Below, piece after piece: positions 41,531-49,929 of a stretch of 64,000 bases of DNA; the first letter of the stretch is position 1, and every line of letters starts with the position of its first letter. Source of the stretch: CAVVSD01 sp963750895 (GTDB lineage: Bacteria; Actinomycetota; Thermoleophilia; Solirubrobacterales; Solirubrobacteraceae); assembly GCA_963750895.1 (NCBI GenBank), contig CAVVSD010000008.1, positions 496,001-560,000 of the forward strand. Direction: 5' to 3'. A program made the translations under genes and the position numbers. Under the pieces are notes generated by a model, which searched no databases, was not told where the DNA came from, and saw nothing but the letters and a program-made list of their open reading frames with translations.

Positions 41531-41548
41531 ATACCCCTAGGGGGTAGT
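41531..41548. promoter_or_regulatory. CsoR-type copper operator
   Basis: ATACCCCTAGGGGGTAGT is a near-perfect G/C-tract palindrome of the kind bound by the copper repressor CsoR. A related sequence, ATACCCCCCTCCCGTAT, lies at 41569-41585. Both precede copZ at 41615. No csoR gene is in this window. Confidence 0.65.
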
Positions 41549-41614
41549 GCTACCTTCGCGTCGTCCCGATACCCCCCTCCCGTATTTCGACACATCAGTC
41601 GAGAGGAGCCGCAC

Positions 41615-41824
41615 ATGTCGCAGTCCGCCTACGTCGTCTCGGACATCTCGTGCTCGCACTGCACGATCGCGGTGACCGAGGAGGTCACGAAGGTCGACGG
41701 CGTCACCGCCGTGGAGGTCGACCTCGACACGAAGCTCGTCCGCGTCAGCGGCGACGGCTTCGCGGGCGAGGACGTGATCGCCGCGATCGACGAGGCCGGC
41801 TACGACGCCCGGGTGGCGGCATGA
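41615..41824 (+). CDS. copZ: CopZ-like copper chaperone (HMA domain)
   Basis: A 69-residue heavy-metal-associated domain with the Cu(I)-binding CSHC motif (Cys13, Cys16), VTKVDGVTAVEVDL and IDEAGYDARV. It would carry copper to the ATPase encoded at 43052. GAGAGGAG precedes the ATG. It is the first of five genes joined by ATGA overlaps, with the CsoR-like operator directly upstream, so copper induction is expected. Confidence 0.92.
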   Translation: MSQSAYVVSDISCSHCTIAVTEEVTKVDGVTAVEVDLDTKLVRVSGDGFAGEDVIAAIDEAGYDARVAA

Positions 41825-42243
41825 GCGCCCCCACGCGGCACTTCGCCCGCCACTACGTCGAGATGGTCATCGCGATGTTCGCGGGCATGGTCGTGCTCGG
41901 CCTGCCCGCCGGCTGGGGGCTGACCGCCCTCGGCACGAGCTGGGGCGACCTGCACACCGACGCGCCGGCAGCGATGTTCGGCCTCATGGCGGTCACGATG
42001 ATCGTCCCGATGGTCGCCTGGATGCGCTTCCGCGGCCACGGCTGGCGGGCGAACGGCGAGATGTCGCTCTCGATGGTGCTCCCGACGCTCGGGGCGATCG
42101 CGCTGCTGTCGGCCGATGTCGTCGAGGACGTCGGCGCGCTGCTCGCCGCCGAGCACGTCGCGATGCTGCTCGCGATGCTCGGCGCGATGCTCCTGCGAGC
42201 GTCGGAATACACGGGCCACGCGCACGCGCAGGTGACGGCATGA
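41821..42243 (+). CDS. Four-helix membrane protein in copper operon
   Basis: A 140-residue integral membrane protein with four helices, rich in Met and His: YVEMVIAMFAGMVVLGLPAG, MFGLMAVTMIVPMVAWMRF, MSLSMVLPTLGAIALLSAD and HVAMLLAMLGAMLLRASEY. Repeated Met and His in or near helices suggest a metal path, but no characterised family is recognised. It overlaps copZ and the next gene by 4 bases on each side, so it belongs to the copper response. Confidence 0.75.
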   Translation: MSAPTRHFARHYVEMVIAMFAGMVVLGLPAGWGLTALGTSWGDLHTDAPAAMFGLMAVTMIVPMVAWMRFRGHGWRANGEMSLSMVLPTLGAIALLSADVVEDVGALLAAEHVAMLLAMLGAMLLRASEYTGHAHAQVTA

Positions 42244-43055
42244 GCGCCGCCACGCGACTCGCCGGCTTCGCCGCCGTCCTCGTCCTCGTCTTCGCGGGCG
42301 CAGCCGTGGCGGGCGGTGCAGTCGACGTCGACCGCTCGCCGCCACCACCCGAGGAGGGTCACGGCGGCGAGGGCATGGAGATGACGGCCGATCCCGTGCG
42401 CGGCCTCGCGGTCAGCGCCGACGGCCTCACGCTCGAGCTCGACCGCCGCGGCGACGAGCTCGCGTTCCGCATCGCCGATGCGCGCGGTCGCACGGTGCGC
42501 GACTTCGACGTCGAGCACACGAAGCGCATGCACCTCATCGTCGTGCGGCGCGACATGACGGGCTTCCAGCACCTGCATCCGCGCCAGGCGCCGGACGGCA
42601 GCTGGTCCGTGCCCGCCGAGCTCGCGGACGCCGGGACCTACCGCGTGTTCGCCGACTTCTCCGTCGACGGCCGCCCGCGGACGCTCGCGACCGACCTCGC
42701 GGTCGACGGCGAGGTCCGGACGAGGCCGCTGCCGGCACCGTCGCCGACCGCCGAGGTCGACGGCATGCAGGTGCGCCTCGACGAGGGCGCCGCCCGCGCG
42801 GGCGCCGAGTCCGAGCTGCGCTTCACCGTCACGCGCGACGGCCGCCCGGTCGCGATCCAGGACTACCTGGGCGCGAAGGGCCACCTCGTCGCGCTGCGCG
42901 AGGGCGATCTCGCCTTCCTGCACGTCCATCCCGACGAGCGCAGCCTGCGCTTCGAGGCCACCTTCCCCACCGCGGGCCGTTACCGGCTGTTCCTGCAGTT
43001 CCAGGTCGACGGCCGCGTGCACACCGCCGAGTTCACCCAGGAGGTCGGGCGATGA
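42240..43055 (+). CDS. Secreted His/Met-bearing protein in copper operon
   Basis: A 271-residue exported protein. The signal is LAGFAAVLVLVFAGAAVAGG, followed by a Pro/His/Met segment (PPPPEEGHGGEGMEM) that could bind copper. Two beta-sandwich-like halves follow, each with similar patterns (KRMHLIVVRRDMTGFQHLHP and GHLVALREGDLAFLHVHPD), which recall the YtkA/CopC-type copper-handling folds. It lies between the membrane protein and copA with 4-base overlaps. A periplasmic-side copper binder is the likely role. Confidence 0.75.
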   Translation: MSAATRLAGFAAVLVLVFAGAAVAGGAVDVDRSPPPPEEGHGGEGMEMTADPVRGLAVSADGLTLELDRRGDELAFRIADARGRTVRDFDVEHTKRMHLIVVRRDMTGFQHLHPRQAPDGSWSVPAELADAGTYRVFADFSVDGRPRTLATDLAVDGEVRTRPLPAPSPTAEVDGMQVRLDEGAARAGAESELRFTVTRDGRPVAIQDYLGAKGHLVALREGDLAFLHVHPDERSLRFEATFPTAGRYRLFLQFQVDGRVHTAEFTQEVGR

Positions 43056-45268
43056 GCGCCCGCGTCGACCTGCCGATCACCGGCATGACCTGCGCCTCGT
43101 GCGCGACCCGCGTCGAGCGGCGGCTGAACCGGCTCGACGGCGTCACCGCCACGGTCAACTACGCGACCGAGCGAGCGACCGTCGAGTTCGACCCGGAGGC
43201 CGTCGCCCCGGAGCAGCTGGTCGAGGCGGTCGAGGCGGCCGGGTACGAGGCCGCCCTGCCCGACGACGCCGCGCCCGCGGCGGAGGCGGACGAGGGCGAC
43301 CCGCTCCTGCGGCGGCTCATCATCTCCGCCCTGCTGTCGCTGCCGCTGCTGCCGATCTCGATGATCCCGGCGCTGCAGTTCGACAACTGGCAGTGGCTGG
43401 CGCTGAACCTCGCGACGCCGGTCGTCCTCTGGGGCGCGTGGCCGCTGCATCGCGCGGCGTGGGCGAACCTGCGCCACGGCGCCGCGACGATGGACACGCT
43501 CGTGTCCGTCGGCGTGCTCTCGGCGTGGCTGTGGTCGCTGTACGCCCTGTTCCTCGGGGACGCGGGCACGACCGGCATGACGATGGAGCTGCGGCTCATC
43601 CCGCAGCCAGGGTCGTCGGACGAGATCTACCTCGAGACGGCCGCGGTCGTCACGACGTTCATCCTCGCCGGCCGGTGGTTCGAGGCCCGCGCGAAGCGGC
43701 GCGCGGGCAGCGCGCTGAGGGCGCTGCTGGAGCTGGGCGCGAAGGACGTCGCGCTGCTCGGTGAGGACGGTGCGGAGCGCCGCGTGCCGGTCGAGGAGCT
43801 GGCCGTGGGCGACCGCTTCGTCGTGCGCCCGGGCGAGAAGGTCGCGACCGACGGCGTCGTCGAGGAGGGCTCGTCGGCCGTCGACATGAGCATGCTGACC
43901 GGTGAGACCGTGCCGGTCGAGGTGTCCCCCGGCTCGGACGTCGCGGGCGCGACGGTGAACGCCGGCGGCCGGATCGTCGTGCGCGCCACGCGGGTCGGCG
44001 CCGACACGGCGCTCGCGCAGATCGCCTCGCTCGTCGAGGCGGCGCAGACGGGCAAGGCCCCCGTGCAGCGTCTCGCCGACCGGGTCTCCGGCGTCTTCGT
44101 GCCGGTCGTCATCGCGGTCGCAGTGGCGACGCTCGGGTTCTGGCTCGGCTCGGGCGAGTCGGCGTCGTTCGCGTTCACCGCCGCCGTCGCCGTCCTCATC
44201 ATCGCCTGCCCGTGCGCACTCGGGCTCGCGACGCCGACCGCCCTCATGGTGGGCACGGGGCGCGGCGCGCAGCTCGGCCTGCTCATCAAGGGACCCGAGA
44301 TCCTCGAGTCGACGCGACAGGTCGACACCGTGCTGCTCGACAAGACGGGCACGATCACGAGCGGCCGGATGAGCGTCGTGGACGTGACCGTCCTCGACGG
44401 CGTCGACGCCCACGAGGCGCTGCGGCTGATCGGTGCGCTGGAGGACGCGTCCGAGCACCCGATCGCGCGCGCGATCGCCGCGGCGGCCGCGGCCGGCGGC
44501 CCGCTCCCGGCGGTCGAGGGGTTCGCGAACCGCGAGGGCCTGGGCGTCGAGGGCATCGTCGACGGCCGCGCGCTGGTCGTCGGCCGTCCGGCGCTGCTCG
44601 CCGAGTGGTCCGTCCACCTCTCCCCCGAGCTCGAGGCGGCACGCGCCGCCGCGGAGGGCCGCGGGCAGACGGCGATCGCCGCCGCCTGCGACGGACGGGC
44701 GATCGCGGTCATCGCCGTCGCCGACACCGTGAAGCCGACGAGCGCCGAGGCCGTCGCGTCGCTGCGGGCACTCGGCCTGCGCCCCGTGCTGCTCACGGGC
44801 GACAACCGCACGACGGCCGAGGCGGTCGCGGCGGAGGTCGGCATCGACGAGGTCATCGCCGAGGTCCTCCCGTCCGGCAAGGCCGACGTGGTCCGCCGCC
44901 TGCAGGGCGAGGGGCGCGTCGTCGCGATGGTCGGCGACGGCGTCAACGACGCGCCCGCCCTCGCGCAGGCCGACCTCGGGCTGAGCATCGGCACGGGGAC
45001 CGACGTCGCGATCGAGGCCTCCGACCTCACGCTCGTCTCGGGCGACGTGCGGGGCGCGGCCGACGCGATCCGGCTCTCGCGCGCGACGCTGCGCACGATC
45101 CGGCAGAACCTCGCGTGGGCGTTCGGCTACAACGTCGCGGCGATCCCGATCGCGGCCGCGGGGCTGCTGAATCCGGTCGTCGCCGGCGCGGCCATGGCGC
45201 TGTCGAGCATCAGCGTCGTCGCGAACTCGCTGCGGCTGCGCCGCTTCGGGCAGGATCCGGGGTCATGA
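43052..45268 (+). CDS. copA: Copper-translocating P1B-type ATPase
   Basis: A 738-residue P1B-1 ATPase exporting Cu(I). It has one N-terminal HMA domain with MTCASC (Cys14, Cys17), the transmembrane CPC motif in ACPCALGLATPTA, the phosphorylation site DKTGTIT, the actuator TGE in SMLTGETVPV, the HP motif in SEHPIARAI, and the hinge VAMVGDGVNDAPALAQADLG. The C-terminal YNVAAIPIAAAGLL and MALSSISVVANSLRLRR match Cu(I) rather than Zn ATPases. It is coupled to its neighbours by ATGA overlaps. Confidence 0.96.
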   Translation: MSARVDLPITGMTCASCATRVERRLNRLDGVTATVNYATERATVEFDPEAVAPEQLVEAVEAAGYEAALPDDAAPAAEADEGDPLLRRLIISALLSLPLLPISMIPALQFDNWQWLALNLATPVVLWGAWPLHRAAWANLRHGAATMDTLVSVGVLSAWLWSLYALFLGDAGTTGMTMELRLIPQPGSSDEIYLETAAVVTTFILAGRWFEARAKRRAGSALRALLELGAKDVALLGEDGAERRVPVEELAVGDRFVVRPGEKVATDGVVEEGSSAVDMSMLTGETVPVEVSPGSDVAGATVNAGGRIVVRATRVGADTALAQIASLVEAAQTGKAPVQRLADRVSGVFVPVVIAVAVATLGFWLGSGESASFAFTAAVAVLIIACPCALGLATPTALMVGTGRGAQLGLLIKGPEILESTRQVDTVLLDKTGTITSGRMSVVDVTVLDGVDAHEALRLIGALEDASEHPIARAIAAAAAAGGPLPAVEGFANREGLGVEGIVDGRALVVGRPALLAEWSVHLSPELEAARAAAEGRGQTAIAAACDGRAIAVIAVADTVKPTSAEAVASLRALGLRPVLLTGDNRTTAEAVAAEVGIDEVIAEVLPSGKADVVRRLQGEGRVVAMVGDGVNDAPALAQADLGLSIGTGTDVAIEASDLTLVSGDVRGAADAIRLSRATLRTIRQNLAWAFGYNVAAIPIAAAGLLNPVVAGAAMALSSISVVANSLRLRRFGQDPGS

Positions 45269-45405
45269 CCAACGACGCGCCCGTCTGTCCCACCTGCGGC
45301 ATGCCCTGCACCGAGGGCCTCGAGGAGCGCGACGGCCTCTGGGAGTGCGCGAACGAGGCCTGCCCCGAGTTCGGGCAGATCGTCGAGGTGGACGCCTCCG
45401 CCTAG
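45265..45405 (+). CDS. 46-residue zinc-ribbon-like protein
   Basis: A tiny protein with CPTCGMPC (Cys8, Cys11, Cys15) and ECANEAC (Cys28, Cys33), a four- or five-cysteine metal site, plus an acidic surface (EGLEERDG, EVDASA). ATG 45265 overlaps the copA stop (ATGA), which supports real translation. It could buffer copper or be a zinc ribbon with a regulatory role. No characterised homologue is recognised. Confidence 0.7.
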   Translation: MTNDAPVCPTCGMPCTEGLEERDGLWECANEACPEFGQIVEVDASA

Positions 45406-45411
45406 GCCGGC

Positions 45412-47244
45412 TCAGGTGCTGCCGATGCGGTGAGAGCCGCTCAGCGACGCGATCTCCGCCGTCGCGCGGCCGATGTGCCGGTAGGCGCCGGCCAGCATGT
45501 TCCTCAGCAGGGCGGCCTGCAGGCGCGGGTCGTCGTCGCGCAGCGCCTCGAAGTCCCCGACGTCCAGGACGGCGACCTCCACGGCGCCGTCCGCGATCGC
45601 CTCCACCGGGCGGGGGGCGCGGTCGAGCACCGCGAGCTCGCCGAACGCCATCCCCGGCGTCAGCGTCGCCAGGCGCACGCCGCCGGGCAGCCGGATGCTC
45701 ACGTCCCCGGCCAGCAGGAGGAACAGCTCGTCGGCGGCATCGCCCGCGTGCATGACCGTGTCGCCGGATGCGAACGTCCGCCGCTGCAGCAGGGACTCCA
45801 GCCGCGCGAGCTCCTCCGGGTCCAGCCCGGCGCACAGCCCGTGCCCGTCGAGCGCGACCACGTCGTGTGGTCGATCGGCGCCGAGCACCTCGTCCAGCAG
45901 CGACTCCTCGAGCCACTCGAGGGCGAGGTCCGCGTCCGCGAAGATCGGCGGGGACGCCGCGTCGCGCGCGGCGAGCTCGATCCCGAGCTCCGGATGGTCG
46001 CCCGAGTCGACGAACGCCAGGTGCAGGTGCTCCTCCGCGAACACGTCGCTGAGATCCGCGAGCAGGGAGGCCGCGACGGCATCCACCTGACCCGCCCCAC
46101 GGAGGTCGACGACGACGTGGTCGACCTCGTCGGCGTCGCCGATGATCGCCCGCACGACCGCCTCGACGGCCGCGAAGAGCAGGTCCCCCTGCAGCTCGAC
46201 CACCTGCGCGCGTCCGCCCGCGGTGGCGAGCGCGTCGAGCTCCGCCGGTGGGCGGCGCCGGCGCGACGTCACCGACGCGACGTCGTAGCGCCTGCGGATC
46301 GCCGACCGGTGCGAGCGCGGCGCGTGGAGGAAGTGCAGCGAGAGATCGCCGGACATGCGCCGGCAGACCTCCACGCCGCGGGCGCTGTTGCCGTGGACGT
46401 CGAGCGGCGGCGAGAACACCGCGAGCCCCAGCTCGCCGGGGAGCACCGCGAGGACACCGCCCGCCACGCCGCTCTTCGCGGGCATCCCGATGCCCTCGAC
46501 CCAGGCGCCGGCGCCGTCGTACATCCCGCAGGTCGTCATGACGCTGAGCACGCTGTCGACGAGCTCGGGCGCGAGGGCGCGCTCGCCGGTCACCGGGTGC
46601 TCGCCGCCGTTGGCGAGGGTCGCCGCCATCAGGGCGATGTCGCGGCAGTCGACGAGCACCGAGCACTGCCGGAAGTAGCGATCGAGCACGCCCTCGACGT
46701 CGGCGTCGAGGACGCCGAAGCTGCGGAGCATGTGGCCGATCGCGCGGTTGCGGTGGCCGGTGTCGTGCTCGGACGCGTAGACGGCCTCGTCGACCTCCAG
46801 CGGCCTGCCCGCGTAGCGCGAGTAGGTCTCCAGCACGCGGGCGAAGCGCTCGTCCGGCGTCGCGCCGGACACGAGCGACGCCGACACGATCGCGCCGGCG
46901 TTGATCATCGGGTTGCGCGGCTGCCCGCTGCCGGGCGCGAGGCTGATCGAGTTGAACGCGTCGCCCGACGGCTCCACGCCGACCTTGTCCGCGACGGCCG
47001 CGCGCCCGCGGTCGGCGAGCGCCAGGCCGTACGTGAACGGCTTGGACATCGACTGGATCGTGAACGGCACGCGGGTGTCGCCGACCTCGTAGAGGTGACC
47101 GTCGGTCGTCGCGAGGCAGATCCCGAAGGCGTCCGGATCGGCGTCGGCCAGCGGCGGGATGTAGTCGGCGACCGCGCCGTCGCGCATGCCCGCGTACTCC
47201 GCGTGCAGGCGCTCGAGGTAGTCCTGCACAGGGGACCGAGCCAC
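45412..47244 (-). CDS. glsA: Glutaminase with STAS and cyclic-nucleotide-binding domains
   Basis: A 610-residue fusion. Residues 1-305 are glutaminase A, which hydrolyses glutamine to glutamate and ammonia: VPFTIQSMSKPFTYGLAL (catalytic Ser-x-x-Lys), NPMINAGAI, YASEHDTGHRNRAIGHML and MPAKSGVAGGVLAVLPG. A STAS-like domain (about 335-445) contains VDHVVVDLRGAGQVDAVA. The C-terminal 150 residues are a Crp-type cNMP-binding barrel (RRTFASGDTVMHAGDAADEL, FGELAVLD). GTG 47244 is chosen. It follows the Pro-rich protein gene with overlap. Confidence 0.88.
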   Translation of the reverse strand: MARSPVQDYLERLHAEYAGMRDGAVADYIPPLADADPDAFGICLATTDGHLYEVGDTRVPFTIQSMSKPFTYGLALADRGRAAVADKVGVEPSGDAFNSISLAPGSGQPRNPMINAGAIVSASLVSGATPDERFARVLETYSRYAGRPLEVDEAVYASEHDTGHRNRAIGHMLRSFGVLDADVEGVLDRYFRQCSVLVDCRDIALMAATLANGGEHPVTGERALAPELVDSVLSVMTTCGMYDGAGAWVEGIGMPAKSGVAGGVLAVLPGELGLAVFSPPLDVHGNSARGVEVCRRMSGDLSLHFLHAPRSHRSAIRRRYDVASVTSRRRRPPAELDALATAGGRAQVVELQGDLLFAAVEAVVRAIIGDADEVDHVVVDLRGAGQVDAVAASLLADLSDVFAEEHLHLAFVDSGDHPELGIELAARDAASPPIFADADLALEWLEESLLDEVLGADRPHDVVALDGHGLCAGLDPEELARLESLLQRRTFASGDTVMHAGDAADELFLLLAGDVSIRLPGGVRLATLTPGMAFGELAVLDRAPRPVEAIADGAVEVAVLDVGDFEALRDDDPRLQAALLRNMLAGAYRHIGRATAEIASLSGSHRIGST

Positions 47245-47252
47245 GACGGTGC

Positions 47253-47747
47253 TCAGCCCTCGGTCACGTGCAGGATCGCCTCCCGGTGCTCGTGCGCGAG
47301 CTCGTAGAGGCGCACGGCGGCGCGCGTCGTGTCGTCCGCACCGGAGAGCCGGTTGAGCACGTCGACGACCGGCATCTCCGCGTAGCCCTCCCACGGCTCG
47401 GCGACCTCGATCTCCGGGCCCGCGTGTGGCAGGCCGTCGGTCGGCTGCGCTGCCGCCTCCTCCTGCTCGGCTCTCGCACGGCGCTGGCGCGACGCCTGCC
47501 CGCGGGTGGGCTCGCGGCGCGCCGCGCGGCGGCGCTGCTTCTGGCTCGGCTCGGGCGGCGGCTCCGGCGCCGGCTCGGGCGGCGGTGTCGGCTCCGCCGT
47601 CGGCTCGGTCGGGTGGACCCGGTCGCAGACGGCCCCGGCGACGCGCACCGAGAGCTCGATGGGGATCGCCGCGGCCTTCACGGTGAAGGTCGCCGCGCGC
47701 AGCCAGAGCCGGGCGGCGCCCACCGTGAGATGGATCGGGTTGGTCAT
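47253..47747 (-). CDS. Conserved protein with Pro/Glu-rich linker
   Basis: A 164-residue protein with three parts: an N-terminal amphipathic segment (IHLTVGAARLWLRAATFTVKAAAIPIELS), a low-complexity Pro/Glu/Arg region (EPTPPPEPAPEPPPEP) and a C-terminal helical domain (MPVVDVLNRLSGADDTTRAAVRLYELAHEHREAIL). The C-terminal part is familiar from other Thermoleophilia, from memory. Function is unknown. TAGCGT lies 9 bases before the ATG. The glutaminase gene starts just after its end. Confidence 0.65.
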   Translation of the reverse strand: MTNPIHLTVGAARLWLRAATFTVKAAAIPIELSVRVAGAVCDRVHPTEPTAEPTPPPEPAPEPPPEPSQKQRRRAARREPTRGQASRQRRARAEQEEAAAQPTDGLPHAGPEIEVAEPWEGYAEMPVVDVLNRLSGADDTTRAAVRLYELAHEHREAILHVTEG

Positions 47748-47748
47748 G

Positions 47749-49137
47749 TCATGACGACGCTACACCCGCTCCCGTCGTCGTGGCCGCCGCGGCCGGCGCG
47801 TCGCGGATGATCCTCGGCTCCTCGCGACCGTCGATCTCCGCCAGCGGGACGCGGAAGGTCTCGCGCGCGGTGATGACGGCGGCCGCAGCGATCGCGCTGG
47901 ACACGAGCACGTACGCCGCGACGGGCACCCAGCCCGCGGGCCCGTCGCCGGCGATCCACGCGGCGGCGGTGGGCGCGAAGCCGCCGATGCCGAACCCGAT
48001 CTGCGTCCCGATGGCGGTGCCCGACAGGCGCACGCGCGTGGGGAACATCTCCCCGTAGAGCGCCGGCTGGACCCCGTTCATCGCGCTGTACACCACGCCG
48101 GACATCGCGATCGCCGCGGCGAAGATCAGCACGTAGCTGCCGTTCTCGATCGCTGCCAGGTAGGCGAACATGAGCGCGCCGCTGCCGAGCGTCCCGAAGA
48201 TGAACACCGGCTTGCGGCCGATGCGGTCCGCGAGCGTCGCCCAGGCCGGGATCGCGGCGAGCGCGACGACGTTCGCCGCGATCGAGACCCACAGCATCGT
48301 GGTGCGGTCCAGCCCCTCGCCGTCGACCGCGAACGAGAGTGCCCAGACCGCGAAGATCGTGCTGACGGTCGACGCGAGCGATCCCAGGGCGACGCGCGCG
48401 ACGTCGGCGCGGTGGTCGCGGAAGAGGTCCGTCATCGGCACCGTCGCGACGTCGTCGCGCTCCGACTCCGCGCGGAACGCGGGCGTCTCGTCGAGGCGGC
48501 GGCGGATGAGCAGGCCGACGACCACGACGACCGCGCTGAGCCAGAACGGGATGCGCCAGCCCCAGGTGAGCAGCTGCTCGTCGGGCAGCGCGCCGATCGG
48601 CAGGAACACCGCGGTCGCGATGATGAGGCCGGCCTGGGTGCCGCCGAGCGTGAAGCTCGTGAAGAACGCGCGGCGATGGTCGTCGGCGTGCTCGAGGCTC
48701 AGCGCGTTCGCGCCCGCCTGCTCGCCGGAGGCCGAGAGGCCCTGCATGAGCCGCAGCGCGACCAGCATCGCCGGTGCCCAGAGGCCGATGGAGTCGTACG
48801 TCGGCAGGCAGCCGACGAGGAACGTGGACAGCCCCATGAGCGAGACGGTGAGCAGGAGCACCCGCTTGCGGCCGTACCGGTCGCCGAGATGCCCCATGAA
48901 GAAGGCGCCGATCGGGCGTGCGACGTAGCCGACCCCGTAGGTGGCGAAGGAGAGCAGCGTGCCCGTCGCCGGGTCCGCCTCCGGGAAGAAGACCTTCCCG
49001 AAGACCAGGGCGGCCGCCGTGCCGTAGATGAAGAAGTCGTAGTACTCGAGGACGCTGCCGACCCAGCTTGCGAGTGCCGCCTTCCTCGGCGTCCCCGCGA
49101 CGCGACCCGATCCCTGCTCGCCACCCAACGTGCTCAC
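47749..49137 (-). CDS. MHS-family metabolite:H+ symporter (shikimate/quinate-type)
   Basis: A 462-residue MFS transporter with 12 helices of the metabolite:H+ symporter type. Signatures are ASWVGSVLEYYDFFIYGTAAAL at helix 1, GHLGDRYGRKRVLLLT in the 2-3 loop and RLMQGLSASGEQAGANALSLEH. This subfamily includes ShiA (shikimate), KgtP and ProP. Its position next to shikimate dehydrogenase and dehydroshikimate dehydratase points to shikimate or quinate uptake. GTG 49137 is preceded by GGGAGGG. The TetR gene lies directly upstream on the same strand. Confidence 0.88.
   Translation of the reverse strand: MSTLGGEQGSGRVAGTPRKAALASWVGSVLEYYDFFIYGTAAALVFGKVFFPEADPATGTLLSFATYGVGYVARPIGAFFMGHLGDRYGRKRVLLLTVSLMGLSTFLVGCLPTYDSIGLWAPAMLVALRLMQGLSASGEQAGANALSLEHADDHRRAFFTSFTLGGTQAGLIIATAVFLPIGALPDEQLLTWGWRIPFWLSAVVVVVGLLIRRRLDETPAFRAESERDDVATVPMTDLFRDHRADVARVALGSLASTVSTIFAVWALSFAVDGEGLDRTTMLWVSIAANVVALAAIPAWATLADRIGRKPVFIFGTLGSGALMFAYLAAIENGSYVLIFAAAIAMSGVVYSAMNGVQPALYGEMFPTRVRLSGTAIGTQIGFGIGGFAPTAAAWIAGDGPAGWVPVAAYVLVSSAIAAAAVITARETFRVPLAEIDGREEPRIIRDAPAAAATTTGAGVASS
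47757..47762 (-). promoter_or_regulatory. -10-like TAGCGT before the Pro-rich protein gene
   Basis: On the minus strand TAGCGT ends 9 bases before ATG 47747 and lies inside the end of the transporter gene. Confidence 0.35.
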
Positions 49138-49154
49138 CAGCCGTCCCTCCCTTA

Positions 49155-49176
49155 ATGTACGGACTAGTGAGTTAGA
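49155..49176. promoter_or_regulatory. Candidate TetR operator
   Basis: ATGTACGGACTAGTGAGTTA is a partly symmetric site centred on ACTAGT (49163-49168), in the short gap before the transporter. Its flank shares ACCGGTTA (inverted, 49177-49184) with the region before the shikimate dehydrogenase gene, where GGTACGTACC is also found. Such pairs of sites would suit a local TetR repressor. Confidence 0.35.
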
Positions 49177-49216
49177 TAACCGGTCGGCCGCGACGACAAA
49201 CGCGACTTCGGCCGCG

Positions 49217-49861
49217 TCAGGCGCCGGCCGCGGTGAGGTAGGACACGACGAGGTCGCCGAGCATCTGCCGGTACCCGTCGCGCCGCGCCGGGTCGACGAG
49301 GTCCCTGCCGAAGAGCGTCTGCCACGTGTGACGGTTGGCGAGCCGGAACACGCAGTACGAGCTGATGATCATGTGGACGTCGATGGCGTCGACGTCGCGG
49401 GTGAAGCTCCCGTCGGCGACACCGCGCCGCAGGATCTCCTCGATCAGCCGCGTCGCCGGCGACCCCAGCGAGTCGAGGTCCGGCAGCGCCGCCAGGTGCT
49501 CGGCGCGGTGGATGTTCTCGATCGCGACGAGCCGGATGAAGTCCGGATGGCTCTCGTGATGGTCGAACGTGAGCTCGGCGAGCCGCCGGATGGCCGCGAC
49601 GGGATCGAGGTGATCCAGCTCGATCGTCTGCTCCTCGCGGCGGATCGTCGCGTACGCCGCCTCCAGGACGGCCGCGTAGAGCCCTTCCTTGCTCTCGAAG
49701 TAGTAGTAGATCATCCGCTTCGTCGTCCGCGTGCGGGCGGCGATCTCGTCGACCCGCGCGCCGGAGTACCCGCGGTCGGCGAACTCGCTCGTGGCGACGT
49801 CGAGGATCTCCCGGCGGGTCCGGTCCGGATCGCGGCGACGGGCGGGATCGGCAGGGGCCAC
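49217..49861 (-). CDS. TetR-family transcriptional regulator
   Basis: A 214-residue repressor. The N-terminal DNA-binding part reads RREILDVATSEFADRGYSGARVDEIAARTRTTKRMIYYYFESKEGLY. The C-terminal ligand-binding domain contains FDHHESHPDFIRLVAIENIHRAEHL and belongs to the group with a conserved C-terminal TetR domain, often found with aromatic or shikimate catabolism. It sits between the transporter and the divergent shikimate dehydrogenase and so probably represses both. TAGACT lies 10 bases before GTG 49861. Confidence 0.88.
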   Translation of the reverse strand: MAPADPARRRDPDRTRREILDVATSEFADRGYSGARVDEIAARTRTTKRMIYYYFESKEGLYAAVLEAAYATIRREEQTIELDHLDPVAAIRRLAELTFDHHESHPDFIRLVAIENIHRAEHLAALPDLDSLGSPATRLIEEILRRGVADGSFTRDVDAIDVHMIISSYCVFRLANRHTWQTLFGRDLVDPARRDGYRQMLGDLVVSYLTAAGA

Positions 49862-49871
49862 GGCGGCCTCG

Positions 49872-49877
49872 AGTCTA
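49872..49877 (-). promoter_or_regulatory. -10-like TAGACT before the TetR gene
   Basis: On the minus strand TAGACT ends 10 bases before GTG 49861. Confidence 0.35.
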
Positions 49878-49918
49878 TGGCCGTGTTTGACGGATCGACG
49901 CCGAAGGTACGTACCGGT

Positions 49919-49924
49919 TAGAAC
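49919..49924 (+). promoter_or_regulatory. -10-like TAGAAC before shikimate dehydrogenase
   Basis: TAGAAC ends 5 bases before ATG 49930. The upstream GGTACGTACCGG may be the repressor site. Confidence 0.35.
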
Positions 49925-49929
49925 AAAGC

